Notes under the pieces: model-generated
What the model saw: only the letters and a program-made list of their open reading frames with translations
Databases searched by the model: none
What the model was told of the DNA's origin: nothing
Position numbers and translations under genes: made by a program
NCBI GenBank assembly: GCA_963836915.1
Contig: CAWILH010000002.1
Coordinates: forward strand, 1,116,001 to 1,180,000
Length of the DNA: 64,000 nucleotides
Reading direction: 5' to 3'
DNA from: Cryomorpha sp963836915
GTDB taxonomy: Bacteria; Bacteroidota; Bacteroidia; Flavobacteriales_D; Cryomorphaceae
Part shown: positions 17,221 through 26,200 of the stretch, piece after piece
Position numbering within the stretch: the stretch's first letter is position 1
Layout of the letters: each line of letters opens with the position of its first letter

Positions 17221-17228
17221 CAAATATA
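17221..17228 (-). promoter_or_regulatory. Predicted -7 element upstream of dnaE2
   Basis: The minus strand reads tatatttg, an exact TAnnTTTG, 16 bp before the preferred ATG at 17205. No TTTG is found 19-21 bp upstream, so only half of the consensus is present. Confidence 0.35.
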
Positions 17229-17430
17229 ATTAGTATTATGGGTAAATGATATTTTATTTAGTATTATCAAGTATCTCTACGAATGCCCCCCCTTTTTTTG
17301 TAAACCAAGAACTTGGTAGGGGAAAAAAATATGGTCTGAAAGATTTCAAGATTGATCGCAAGGCCGGCCACACCCGTCACCCTTTATGCCATTGGTTTTG
17401 ATTTAAGAGTTCAACAACCTATCTTTCACC

Positions 17431-20400
17431 GTGCTACGACCTACTCTACTCTCCCTTGCCTTGCTGACTTTCAATATCATCTCTGCACAGAGCGAAATCA
17501 ACTCCTTGCAATCTTCTTACAAAGCCTATTCCGACAGTGGCTACTATACCGAAGCTGCCGGATATGCCGCTCAAATAAGCGCCTATTGGACGCAGAGAAA
17601 CAATACCGATAGCACGCTTTACTACCGCTATAGGCGAATGCACCTTTTGGGACAGGCCAGTGATTTTGACAGCGCCATGGCCGAAGGAGAAAGGCTGCTC
17701 AAAGACCTTAAAGCTCAAAAGCCAGTGCCTTGGTTTATGGGGCAGTATTACTACTCGGCAGGTCGCGACCAGCTCTTTTTGGGAAATTTTGATGAAGCAC
17801 TCGCCAATTACAACAAGAGCATCGCTTTTGAAACCGAACGCCCCGATACCGACACACTCACATGGGCCAAGGCCATGGAGTGGAAGGGAATCGTAAACAC
17901 TTATACCGGCGACATCGATGAAGCACGAAGGCTCAACGAGCAGGCGCTGGCGCTGCGGTACGCCATATTTGACTCTACGGCCAAAGAGATAGGCTATAAC
18001 CTCAATTCGCTCGCATCGATCTACGTAGACCTGGGTATGGCAAAGCGCGCCACGGATGCTTATACAAAAGCGTACCAAATATTCCAACTTCAATTGCCGG
18101 AAGGCCACCCCCACACAGCCAGCGTGGCCGCCAACCTAAGCGCTGCCATGTCGAAACTGGGCGATGTAGCCGGGGCCATAAAACTACTAGAAGCATCTAT
18201 CGAGACCCATGAAAAACTGGGGATGGAATACGACCTGATGAGCGAATACTTCAATCTGGGATCAGAGTATATATCGCTGGGAGATGCCAAGCGAGCACTG
18301 CCCTACATGAACAAGGCGCTCCAACTGGCCGACTCCCTACTGCCCTACCCGCATTTTCAGCGCGCCGGTATGTATGACGGGATAGGTAGCATCTACTACG
18401 TAAATGGCCAATATGACATCGCCGATTCGCTCTTTTACCTGGCGCTCACCGAGCGGAAAGCCATCGGTGAAGACGAAGCTGCCAAAATCGGTCAGAGCTA
18501 CTTTAATATCGCCATGACCGCACATGGACGGGAAGACTACCAGCGTGCAGCCGAATTTTACGGAAAGTCTTACCGCAGAAGATTGGCCGATCTAGGCGAG
18601 CTGCACCCCCAGACCATAAATGCACGCTACGGAATGGGCGAGATGCAATGGTCAATGGGCGAATATGAAGCCGCGCTTAAAACCTTCCGGCAATGCCTGG
18701 CGCAGTACGACGCAGTAAATACCGGCCAGTATAAATGGGCTTTTGAGACGACCTATCAACTGGCGCAATCATACCAACAGCTTGGAAATGCCGATAGCAC
18801 CAAATACTATATCGCCGCTTCGTGGAGCTTGATATGCCATAAGCCAGAAATCAAGATTGACCTATTAAGCCTTGACAAAGAAGATATCAGAGTGTACGAT
18901 CTATTCGTGTTCCAACTCATCGATCTCCATCTGGGCGAATTGCTTAAACGAGAAGCGACCGTAGGTGGTGAGACATACCGGGAAGCCATGGCGCTGATCA
19001 AAACCACAGATGGCTACATGAATAAATTATGGCCCCTACTCAGTTTTGAAAGCATTACCGATGATTTTCAACTGCTCATGCGAACGATCTACGGGAAGCA
19101 GCTGCTGCTCGAGACCCGCTACGCCGATGGGGCCGGCAATACCGATGGACTGATCCTTAGGAACATAGAGCTCAGCCGGTCAGCATCTGTGCGTGCTGCC
19201 CTTCAAAACAGGCAGGCCATGCAGTATGCCAATGTGCCCGACTCTATCGTAGCACTGGACAGGACGCTGCGCGATAAGCTCAAATATGTGCAGGCGCAAG
19301 CCGTTGAAGAGCAGGATGAGCATTGGGACGAATTAAAGTTTGAAACGGAAAATGAATGGCGCGCTTTTCAAAATAGACTCCGCACCGATTTTCCGGCATG
19401 GCATCAATTGCGCTACGAGCCTTCCGTACCCAGTGCAGAAGCTGTAAAAGCTGAACTAAAGCGCACCCGATCCAGCCTACTCGTATTCAATGTGATCGAC
19501 AGCAATATATTGGTTATCAAAGGTACAGAAGTAGGATTCTCAACCATTCATTTAAGTGTCCCTGCCCACTGGGACGAGAAGGTTTTGGCTTACCGCAAGG
19601 CCATAGAAGAGCGGGCGGCGGCCACCGACATAGGGAGACTGGGCTACGAGCTTTATACCTTAATCTGGCAACCGATAGCCGAAGACCTCAGCGAGAATGT
19701 GATCATCATTCCCGATGGAGCCTTTCACTATCTGAATTTTGAGACCCTGCTCCGTGCAGTCCCCGCCGATGATGAATATGCCCTCTGGCCGTGGTTGCTA
19801 AAGAGCCATAATATCATAGTCCGGAATTCACTTGCCCCTATCGCTGCCAATAGCCATAGGGCGGCTAGCCCTATCCTGGCGCTCTGTCCGGGATTTAGCG
19901 ACGAGCTGAAACAGGAATACCGCTCCCAGCTCGTAGCGGACACCCCGGCCGATACGGTCTTTGCAGGGTGGGTACAGACCCCTTTTTCTACCGGCTTTGT
20001 GGGGCGGTTGCGCTCCAATGGCCGCTCGCTTATCGGCTCAGAAGCCAATGAAGCTGCATTCCGAAAGAATGCCGCTAGCGCAGAAATATTGCATTTTGCC
20101 ACCCATGCAAAACTCCGGGATGATGAGCCGCTCATGAGCTATCTGGCACTTACCCCGCGACCCCAAGAGCAAGAAGACGGTTATCTATTTTCATACGAGC
20201 TTTATAACCAACCCTTAACCGCAAGCTTAGCCGTGCTTACCGCCTGTGAGACCGGGCTGGGGGCTCTGCGCCCTGGCGATGGGGTAATGTCGCTCGCCCA
20301 TGCCTTTCAATATGCCGGCTGCCCAAATGTGATCTATAGTCTTTGGCAAATAGATGACCAGCAGTCGACCTGGCTCATGGAGCGATTTTACGAAAACCTG

Positions 20401-20637
20401 AATAAGGAAATGACTTTCTCTGCGGCCCTGCGAAAGTCCAAACAAGACTATTTAAAAAATCACGAAGGTGAGCTCGGCGCACCTTACTACTGGGGTGGAA
20501 TGGTAATAACCGGCACCGATGGAACCTTGCAGGCCAAAAGCTATTTTGAAAAATATTGGATCTATATTCTGGCGAGTATCGCTACCGTGCTTAGCATCTT
20601 CGCCTTTGGCAGGAGCCGGAGAAGAAGGAATCTATGA
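17431..20637 (+). CDS. Secreted TPR-CHAT protein with C-terminal membrane anchor
   Basis: A 1068-aa protein. A signal peptide (to about residue 20, ...NIISAQ) precedes some eight or more tetratricopeptide repeats (residues about 40-470, e.g. YNLNSLASIYVDLGMAKRA) and a helical linker. The C-terminal CHAT domain (about 740-1040) is a caspase-like peptidase fold. Candidate catalytic residues are the His of HFATHA (His888/His892) and Cys939 in TACETGLG; DGVMSLAHAFQYAG and the PYYWGGMVITG ending also fit. A last helix (YWIYILASIATVLSIFAFG) followed by RSRRRR suggests a tail anchor with the basic end in the cytoplasm. CHAT domains often act as proteases or signalling modules after TPR ligand sensing. 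The substrate is unknown. The start is GTG; no operon partner is seen. Confidence 0.85.
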   Translation: MLRPTLLSLALLTFNIISAQSEINSLQSSYKAYSDSGYYTEAAGYAAQISAYWTQRNNTDSTLYYRYRRMHLLGQASDFDSAMAEGERLLKDLKAQKPVPWFMGQYYYSAGRDQLFLGNFDEALANYNKSIAFETERPDTDTLTWAKAMEWKGIVNTYTGDIDEARRLNEQALALRYAIFDSTAKEIGYNLNSLASIYVDLGMAKRATDAYTKAYQIFQLQLPEGHPHTASVAANLSAAMSKLGDVAGAIKLLEASIETHEKLGMEYDLMSEYFNLGSEYISLGDAKRALPYMNKALQLADSLLPYPHFQRAGMYDGIGSIYYVNGQYDIADSLFYLALTERKAIGEDEAAKIGQSYFNIAMTAHGREDYQRAAEFYGKSYRRRLADLGELHPQTINARYGMGEMQWSMGEYEAALKTFRQCLAQYDAVNTGQYKWAFETTYQLAQSYQQLGNADSTKYYIAASWSLICHKPEIKIDLLSLDKEDIRVYDLFVFQLIDLHLGELLKREATVGGETYREAMALIKTTDGYMNKLWPLLSFESITDDFQLLMRTIYGKQLLLETRYADGAGNTDGLILRNIELSRSASVRAALQNRQAMQYANVPDSIVALDRTLRDKLKYVQAQAVEEQDEHWDELKFETENEWRAFQNRLRTDFPAWHQLRYEPSVPSAEAVKAELKRTRSSLLVFNVIDSNILVIKGTEVGFSTIHLSVPAHWDEKVLAYRKAIEERAAATDIGRLGYELYTLIWQPIAEDLSENVIIIPDGAFHYLNFETLLRAVPADDEYALWPWLLKSHNIIVRNSLAPIAANSHRAASPILALCPGFSDELKQEYRSQLVADTPADTVFAGWVQTPFSTGFVGRLRSNGRSLIGSEANEAAFRKNAASAEILHFATHAKLRDDEPLMSYLALTPRPQEQEDGYLFSYELYNQPLTASLAVLTACETGLGALRPGDGVMSLAHAFQYAGCPNVIYSLWQIDDQQSTWLMERFYENLNKEMTFSAALRKSKQDYLKNHEGELGAPYYWGGMVITGTDGTLQAKSYFEKYWIYILASIATVLSIFAFGRSRRRRNL

Positions 20638-20682
20638 CACTCATGGAACGCCTTGAACCGCGCCTGCACTAGGCCTGGCCCG

Positions 20683-21201
20683 CTACCGCTCCGCAACTTC
20701 TATTACCGTGCTGAACTCTCCGCCCGCGCCATCTACGATCTTCAGGGCGTACTCCCCCGCACCAACCTGTATCGGCATATGGTGAAAGCCTTCGGTCTCA
20801 CCGAGATAGCGATCACCAAGATGCCAATAGAGCGTGACATCACTCCTGCTATGTACCGCTTTTAGCACCACTTCTTGCTTGGATCCATTGAGCTCGCGCG
20901 GAATGAAAACCGATGAACTCTCTCGCGGATAGATGAGCCGAATCTCCGACCTGGCTTCAGAATCCCGGCAAGCGGCGAGCCATTCCGGCTTTGCAGCGTA
21001 AAGCGGATGTTCCTTTTTGTAAAACCACGCTTCGAGCGGCGGCAGTTCAAACCAAGCCGTGCGGCGCATCTGGCCCGCGGATAGCAATTGGAAGCTACTT
21101 GATGGCGGCTGCTGGCATCGAGGTAGATCGTGGAGCAATAGGTACAGGCACCCGTGGTCAAACAAACGGCCGGAAGCCCGCGCGTCAAAGTATCGGCACA
21201 A
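20683..21201 (-). CDS. pbpC: PBP1C fragment 3: C-terminal domain
   Basis: A 172-aa frame whose real content begins at about residue 43 (AGQMRRTAWFELPPLEAWFYKKEHPLY). That stretch is the linker and start of the PBP1C C-terminal beta domain (BiPBP_C), which ends with a YWHLGDRYLGET...HHMPIQVGAGEYALKIVDGAGG pattern. The N-terminal ~40 residues are out-of-frame translation of fragment 2 and should be ignored. The fragment joins fragment 2 at about 21074-21080, where one G missing from a ggg run (ccc on the plus strand) would restore the frame. Confidence 0.8.
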   Translation of the reverse strand: MCRYFDARASGRLFDHGCLYLLLHDLPRCQQPPSSSFQLLSAGQMRRTAWFELPPLEAWFYKKEHPLYAAKPEWLAACRDSEARSEIRLIYPRESSSVFIPRELNGSKQEVVLKAVHSRSDVTLYWHLGDRYLGETEGFHHMPIQVGAGEYALKIVDGAGGEFSTVIEVAER

Positions 21202-21647
21202 TGATGCGACACCCGCATGCCACTCTGTGCGCAGAGCTGTGTGGGCACCAGCTGACCAATGGGCTGTTCAAACCACGCTGACGAAGGCAGCGCGTTGAAC
21301 ACATCGAAGAGAATAGGCGCAGCGGCATTGAGCCCCGTGATGCCCGGCCGACCTTCGCCGCTGGCATTTCCCACCCATACACCCACCGTATATTTTGGCG
21401 TAAAGCCAATGGCCCAAGCATCCCTAAAGCCATAGCTCGTGCCTGTTTTCCAAGCTATCTTCTGGCTTCCGCCAAACACTTCCCAGCTGGCTCGCTCTTC
21501 GGGGCGGGTAAGCAAAGCCATAGCTTCGGCCATAGCCCAGCCCGTGGCTTGGTCTATCCCAATAGGTTTTGACCCGCCCCGCTCTCTCAAATAAAGGGAA
21601 ATACCCGCTTGACCGTTCTGGCCAGAATCGAGTACCGCTGCACCCAA
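20862..21647 (-). CDS. pbpC: PBP1C fragment 2: end of the transpeptidase domain
   Basis: The second reading frame of the broken PBP1C gene. It holds the back half of the transpeptidase: WKTGTSYGFRDAWAIGFT with the KTG motif, and WVGNASGEGRPGITG. It then has the Cys-rich region typical of PBP1C (SGMRVSHHCADT, GACTYCSTIYLD). The true reading begins about 8 residues upstream of the first start-like codon, near 21670, and ends at about 21076; beyond that the translation is out of frame. Fragments 1 and 2 together give all transpeptidase motifs, so the gene would be functional once corrected. Confidence 0.8.
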   Translation of the reverse strand: MGAAVLDSGQNGQAGISLYLRERGGSKPIGIDQATGWAMAEAMALLTRPEERASWEVFGGSQKIAWKTGTSYGFRDAWAIGFTPKYTVGVWVGNASGEGRPGITGLNAAAPILFDVFNALPSSAWFEQPIGQLVPTQLCAQSGMRVSHHCADTLTRGLPAVCLTTGACTYCSTIYLDASSRHQVASNCYPRARCAARLGLNCRRSKRGFTKRNIRFTLQSRNGSPLAGILKPGRRFGSSIRERVHRFSFRASSMDPSKKWC

Positions 21648-23052
21648 AGATCGATAGGCACTTACGAAGATCCCAAAGCGTCACTTCCGCACCACCAAGA
21701 ATAAGGCTGAGGCCATAGTGAGAAGGTGGATACACCAAGGTGCTGAAGCCCCAGTGCTTAAGACGCGCTTGAAAATTGGGGATTCCAAAATCGCGGAGCA
21801 TTCGCACGGCCGGGATATTGAGCGATCGGGCGAGGGCTTCTTCTGCGTGAACCGCCCCCGAGTAGCCTTCATCAAAATTTCGCGGTGCAAAGCCGGAGTA
21901 TTGCGTGGGGATATCTGGTATAAGGGTGGCAGGGGTTATCATTCCCTTCTCGATCATGGCACCAAAAAGAAAGGGCTTGAGAATCGAACCCGAACTTCGT
22001 GGAGTCATCACCATATCATTGGCTGAACCATTGCGCTCGCCACTTGGTGCGCCATTGGCCACGTAGGCAAGCACTTCGCCGGTCTCGGTGTCGGCTATTA
22101 AGATGGCTCCATTATAAATATGATTTCTCTTCAGGACGTCGAGCCTACGAGCGATAATGTCGGTGGCACGGCTCTGTATGGCAGCATCTAGGGTAGATGG
22201 CCTGCCAGAATAGATGAAGTGATCGCGAGTGGCCAAAAGATGATATGCGGTAGCTGGAAGTGGCAAAGGCAAACCCGGGAGCGGCTCCAACAAAGAGAGC
22301 CTATAGGTGTCCTGATCTATAATCTGTGCATCGTGCAGTTTGCTGAGCAATGCGTTGCGCTTTCGCTCAAAAGCTTCGGGATTACGCCCCGGAAAGATGA
22401 GCCCTGGAGCATTTGGCAATACTGCCAGCGCTGCCGACTCGGCCCAAGTGAGCGCCTCGGGCGGCTTTTGAAAATAGCGCCAAGCGGCCGCTTCCAGCCC
22501 TACCACATTTCCACCGAAAGGAGCATTGCCGGCATAGATCCCAAGAATTTCTTTCTTGCTATAGCTTAGCTCTGCCCCCAATGCCCACGCTATCTCGATC
22601 GACTTTTGAAAAAAGGAGCGGGAGCCGGCCTCGCGTGCCATGCGCATCACCTGCATGGTGATGGTGCTCGCACCGCTTACGATCTCTCCTTCACGCGCAT
22701 TGAGCAGGGCTGCCCGCACTATGGCCGTTAGGCTAATACCAATATGGTCGTAGAAACCATCATCTTCATAGGCAAGTATGCAGGTTTCAAACTTTGGCGG
22801 CAGCCCTGCCTTCGACTCAAAGCGCCACTGCCCATCGGCGGCTATAGTGGCGCCCAGCATCTCACCATTTCTATCGAGAAGTAACCGGCTGGTGGGCTTG
22901 TCAAATAATTTTGCCGGAAGGCAGAAAAACCAGACCATCATGACCGCTAAGATGATAAAAATGGTGGTGCTGAGAAGCACTTTATCCCGGCTAATCAAGG
23001 ACCCAAAGAAGCGCTTCTTATTCGTGCTATTTCGCAGTCTAGCTTTTTTCAT
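21424..23052 (-). CDS. pbpC: PBP1C fragment 1: transglycosylase and first part of transpeptidase
   Basis: The front of penicillin-binding protein 1C, a bifunctional peptidoglycan synthase. A basic cytoplasmic tail and one transmembrane helix (about residues 28-48) precede a GT51 transglycosylase domain (EDDGFYDHIGIS with the catalytic Glu; GASTITMQVMRMAR; YAGNAPFGGNVVGLEAAA). The transpeptidase then begins, with its SxxK motif as SILK and its SxN as SLN in ARSLNIPAVRM. Family sequence ends at EVTLWDL, near 21670; after that the frame is wrong. One base missing at 21669-21671 (gatctt...cg) restores it. The gene follows a 55-aa membrane protein gene and the alpha-2-macroglobulin gene, the usual A2M-PBP1C pairing for periplasmic defence and wall repair. 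Confidence 0.9.
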   Translation of the reverse strand: MKKARLRNSTNKKRFFGSLISRDKVLLSTTIFIILAVMMVWFFCLPAKLFDKPTSRLLLDRNGEMLGATIAADGQWRFESKAGLPPKFETCILAYEDDGFYDHIGISLTAIVRAALLNAREGEIVSGASTITMQVMRMAREAGSRSFFQKSIEIAWALGAELSYSKKEILGIYAGNAPFGGNVVGLEAAAWRYFQKPPEALTWAESAALAVLPNAPGLIFPGRNPEAFERKRNALLSKLHDAQIIDQDTYRLSLLEPLPGLPLPLPATAYHLLATRDHFIYSGRPSTLDAAIQSRATDIIARRLDVLKRNHIYNGAILIADTETGEVLAYVANGAPSGERNGSANDMVMTPRSSGSILKPFLFGAMIEKGMITPATLIPDIPTQYSGFAPRNFDEGYSGAVHAEEALARSLNIPAVRMLRDFGIPNFQARLKHWGFSTLVYPPSHYGLSLILGGAEVTLWDLRKCLSIFGCSGTRFWPERSSGYFPLFERAGRVKTYWDRPSHGLGYGRSYGFAYPPRRASQLGSVWRKPEDSLENRHELWL

Positions 23053-23072
23053 CCATTACTGCCACTGTGCTA

Positions 23073-23240
23073 CTAGTCTACCTTGGTCTTAATGAAAAAA
23101 TAGCCAGCCAAGATGATCACCGACCAGACCACAAAACCGATGACCGCTTCGAGCAATTCAAGAATGGCGCCCAGCACGAGCCCAACTGCAGCTACGATGC
23201 CGACTATGATTAAAATGATAATGGTAAAAAACTTCTTCAT
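23073..23240 (-). CDS. 55-aa membrane protein between A2M and PBP1C
   Basis: A small gene, 55 codons plus TAG. The ATG follows the A2M stop by 6 bp and the stop precedes the pbpC start by 20 bp, so it fits a three-gene operon. The product starts MKKFFTIIILIIVGIVAAVG, a first membrane helix. A short loop with ILELLEAV follows, then a second helix (IGFVVWSVIILAGYFFI) and a charged end KTKVD. Both termini are likely cytoplasmic. I do not know a family for it. Codon use is ordinary, and no plus-strand frame over it looks more convincing. Its position suggests an accessory role with A2M or PBP1C, which is inference. Confidence 0.7.
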   Translation of the reverse strand: MKKFFTIIILIIVGIVAAVGLVLGAILELLEAVIGFVVWSVIILAGYFFIKTKVD

Positions 23241-23246
23241 AAGATT

Positions 23247-26200
23247 CTATTCAGGTAAAACTTCTATCCATCGGCCAGGAAAAATACTCGAGATGCTCTC
23301 ATCGTACATTGCATTGCACACCACGGCCGGCATATAATATCGGCCTTGGTAAGATGCGTTGAGCCTGACGTTAAAGGTAACCGATTTGCCGGCATAAAGA
23401 TCGAAATAGGTCTGCACCCTATCGTCCCGAATATCCTGATAGTCGGCGGCATTGGCCTGCGAGCTCCCGCTAAGGCGGGTGGTAAGGATCTCCCAGCCGG
23501 AAGGAAATGTCTGTGTGAGCGCCATCTCTCTGTACCATGTATGACGCGAAGGATTGGTTATGGTCACTTCGGCTATGAAGTCGGTGCCCATTTTAAGCCT
23601 CGTAATGTCCACCGGATTTCTATTGGCATCAAGGTAGCGGATATCCATGGCGAGATTCTGCTCTTCGCGCACTTCCCTGCCATATAGCGGTCGGCCAGAG
23701 CGTATGAGCTTTGTGAAAAGCACCTGATCGGAATTATTGGTCACCGTGTATTTCCAAACGCCGTTCTTTTGGATAAGCTTCTCTTGCACTAGTGCCTTTC
23801 CGGTGGCTATATCCTTGGTTTTTCCACTTTGGCCAAAAGCCACTTTGATCCCATCATTTCCTGTATTCCCATCTAAAAACTGACCTAGGGCGGCAAGGCT
23901 GTAGGCCACCGTTTGGGTGCTATAATACCGTCCGCTTCCCAGCCTTTTGGCAATGGTGCGTGCGACCAGCGCAGCATCGTTTTTCTTGCCAAGGGCGAGC
24001 AAGGTTTGAAGCACAAAACCTTCATCGCGCATATCGGAACCGTAGGAATAGGCCAGTTCGGTATATGCTGGGATATCGATGCTCAGGTTCTTGATCATAT
24101 TTGCGGCAGCTTCCGGCTGTCCGGCTTCTACATAGGCCAAGGCCAGCATCCACTGAGCCGAGACATCCAGAGACCCCCTTGATTTCATGGCGTTCATAGA
24201 ACCGAAATCGCTGTTACCAGCTTTGGCAAGGGTGTACAGCCGGTACGCTTGCTGGCGCTGCATGTAGCCTTGGTCTCTATGCGCATCGCCATTCCACCGG
24301 CGAGCTTCTTTTTTCTGATGCTGTATCCATTGCGACTTGATCCCTGTGGGCAAGGCATAGCCCAATAATTCGGCTTCGAGCATAAAATGGCCCGCGTAGG
24401 ATGTGCCCCAATCGCTCACACCGCTATTGCCCGGCCAGTAAGCAAATCCGCCGCTAGGAAGCTGATATTTGGCGTATTGCTTGAGTGTAAACCGTACATT
24501 TTCTTCTATTTCTACTTTCTGATCTACAGATAGATCGACTATTCCGGCTAAAAAGAGCTGCGGGAACGCTCCCGAGGTGATCTGCTCAATGCAGCCGTGG
24601 GGATAGCTGATCAGATATTTCAGCCTTTGCTCTAGATTGATGGCCGGCAGCTTGGATAGCTCTAGGGTGGCCAGATTGGTCCCTTCTATTCCAATAGCTT
24701 CATACGCGCCCGACCATGTAGCACCGGGAGATAGCGTGGTATCGATCACGGTGGTATAGTAAGGATTACGCGCCAGCACATCGAAATCTACTTCATAGCG
24801 TGCCCTATGGCTCCCGCTGCTGGCTTCTATTAGCACCTTTGCCGTTCCAGTTTCGGTGGTAGTGGCCAGATCAAAAAAGGCCAGTTCTTCGCCCATTTGC
24901 TCAAACTTTATCTGGCCATCTTTTTTGCCTTTAGCTTCGATCGGCCCTGTAATGGTGAGTTTTAAGTTTACCTTTTTTACATCTTCTTCCATAGCAAATA
25001 TGGAGACCGGAAGCTTGAGCGTTTCACCGGGGCCTAGCACACGTGGCAGGGTGCCGAGTATCATGAGGGGGCTGCGCACGGGCACTTCTTTTTCGGCATT
25101 GCCGTAAGCTGCGCCATCTCCGGCCACGACCATCACACGGACTGCCCCCACATAGTTTGGGATCATTATCTTATGCTTTGCATTGCTCCCCTTGGCAAGC
25201 GTGAAAGGCCCTAGAAAGTGCACCATGGGCTTGAAGCGTTTGGCCTTTTGCTGTCCAGGATCTACGGCATCGCCATCTCCACCTAGGCTTAATGCCTTGC
25301 CGGAGCCTTCGGTCATGGCTCCCACCACTTGGTCATACATATCCCAGGTTTTCACCCCTAGCGCTTCTTTGGCGTAAAAGGCATTCCACGGGTCGGGTGT
25401 TTTAAAGCGTGTAAGGCTCAGGAGGCCTTCATCGACGATAGCCAAGGTATAGGTCATCGGTTTTCCCGATTCTTCTTTCACCCCTACTGTCACTTCCGTT
25501 TCGGGTCGGAATACTTCGGCAGTGGTGATCAAGGGCTTTAGCTTTGACTCCGGGTTTTCAACAGCTATCGGCACGATGCCGTACATCCGCATGGGGCGGT
25601 CATTTTGAGTTTGACCGTGGGGCTGGATCAAGCTGATGTGTGCAAAAATATTGGGAGCCATTTCTGGTGTGGCCTTAAAGGCAAAACTGGTTTCTCCCTG
25701 CTTCGTCTCCACCCAATATTTGGCGAGTATGCTGGTTCCGTTTTCTATACTTACCAAGGCACGGCCGGCACCGGGCGATGGGAAGGTGAGCTTTACATCT
25801 TCGCCAGTAGCATACACTTCTTTATCGGAACTAAAACCGAGTATGGTCGATGCCTGCCCATCGGAGCGGTTGGCACGCATCCAATAGGGCCAGTCAAAAT
25901 AAACGAAGCGAGCTGCTGAATGTCCGCTTTCCTTATCTTCTACATGGATAAGGTATCGGCCGTGATTGGGCTTTGCAATCTCTATGGGAAACGTTCCCTT
26001 CCCGCCCGTAAGTGCCACGGTGCCCGATGTGATCTCACGGAATTTTGAGCTGTTCAAATAATTATAGCTCTGCCCATTGTAGCGGTCGTACCACCAGCGA
26101 TAGTCGATACGGTATACCTTCACTTCCAACGACTTGGATGAAGAAGGTTTGCCATTGGCATTGACTGAGACCAGACTGATCTGATGGTTTTTATCCGTTT

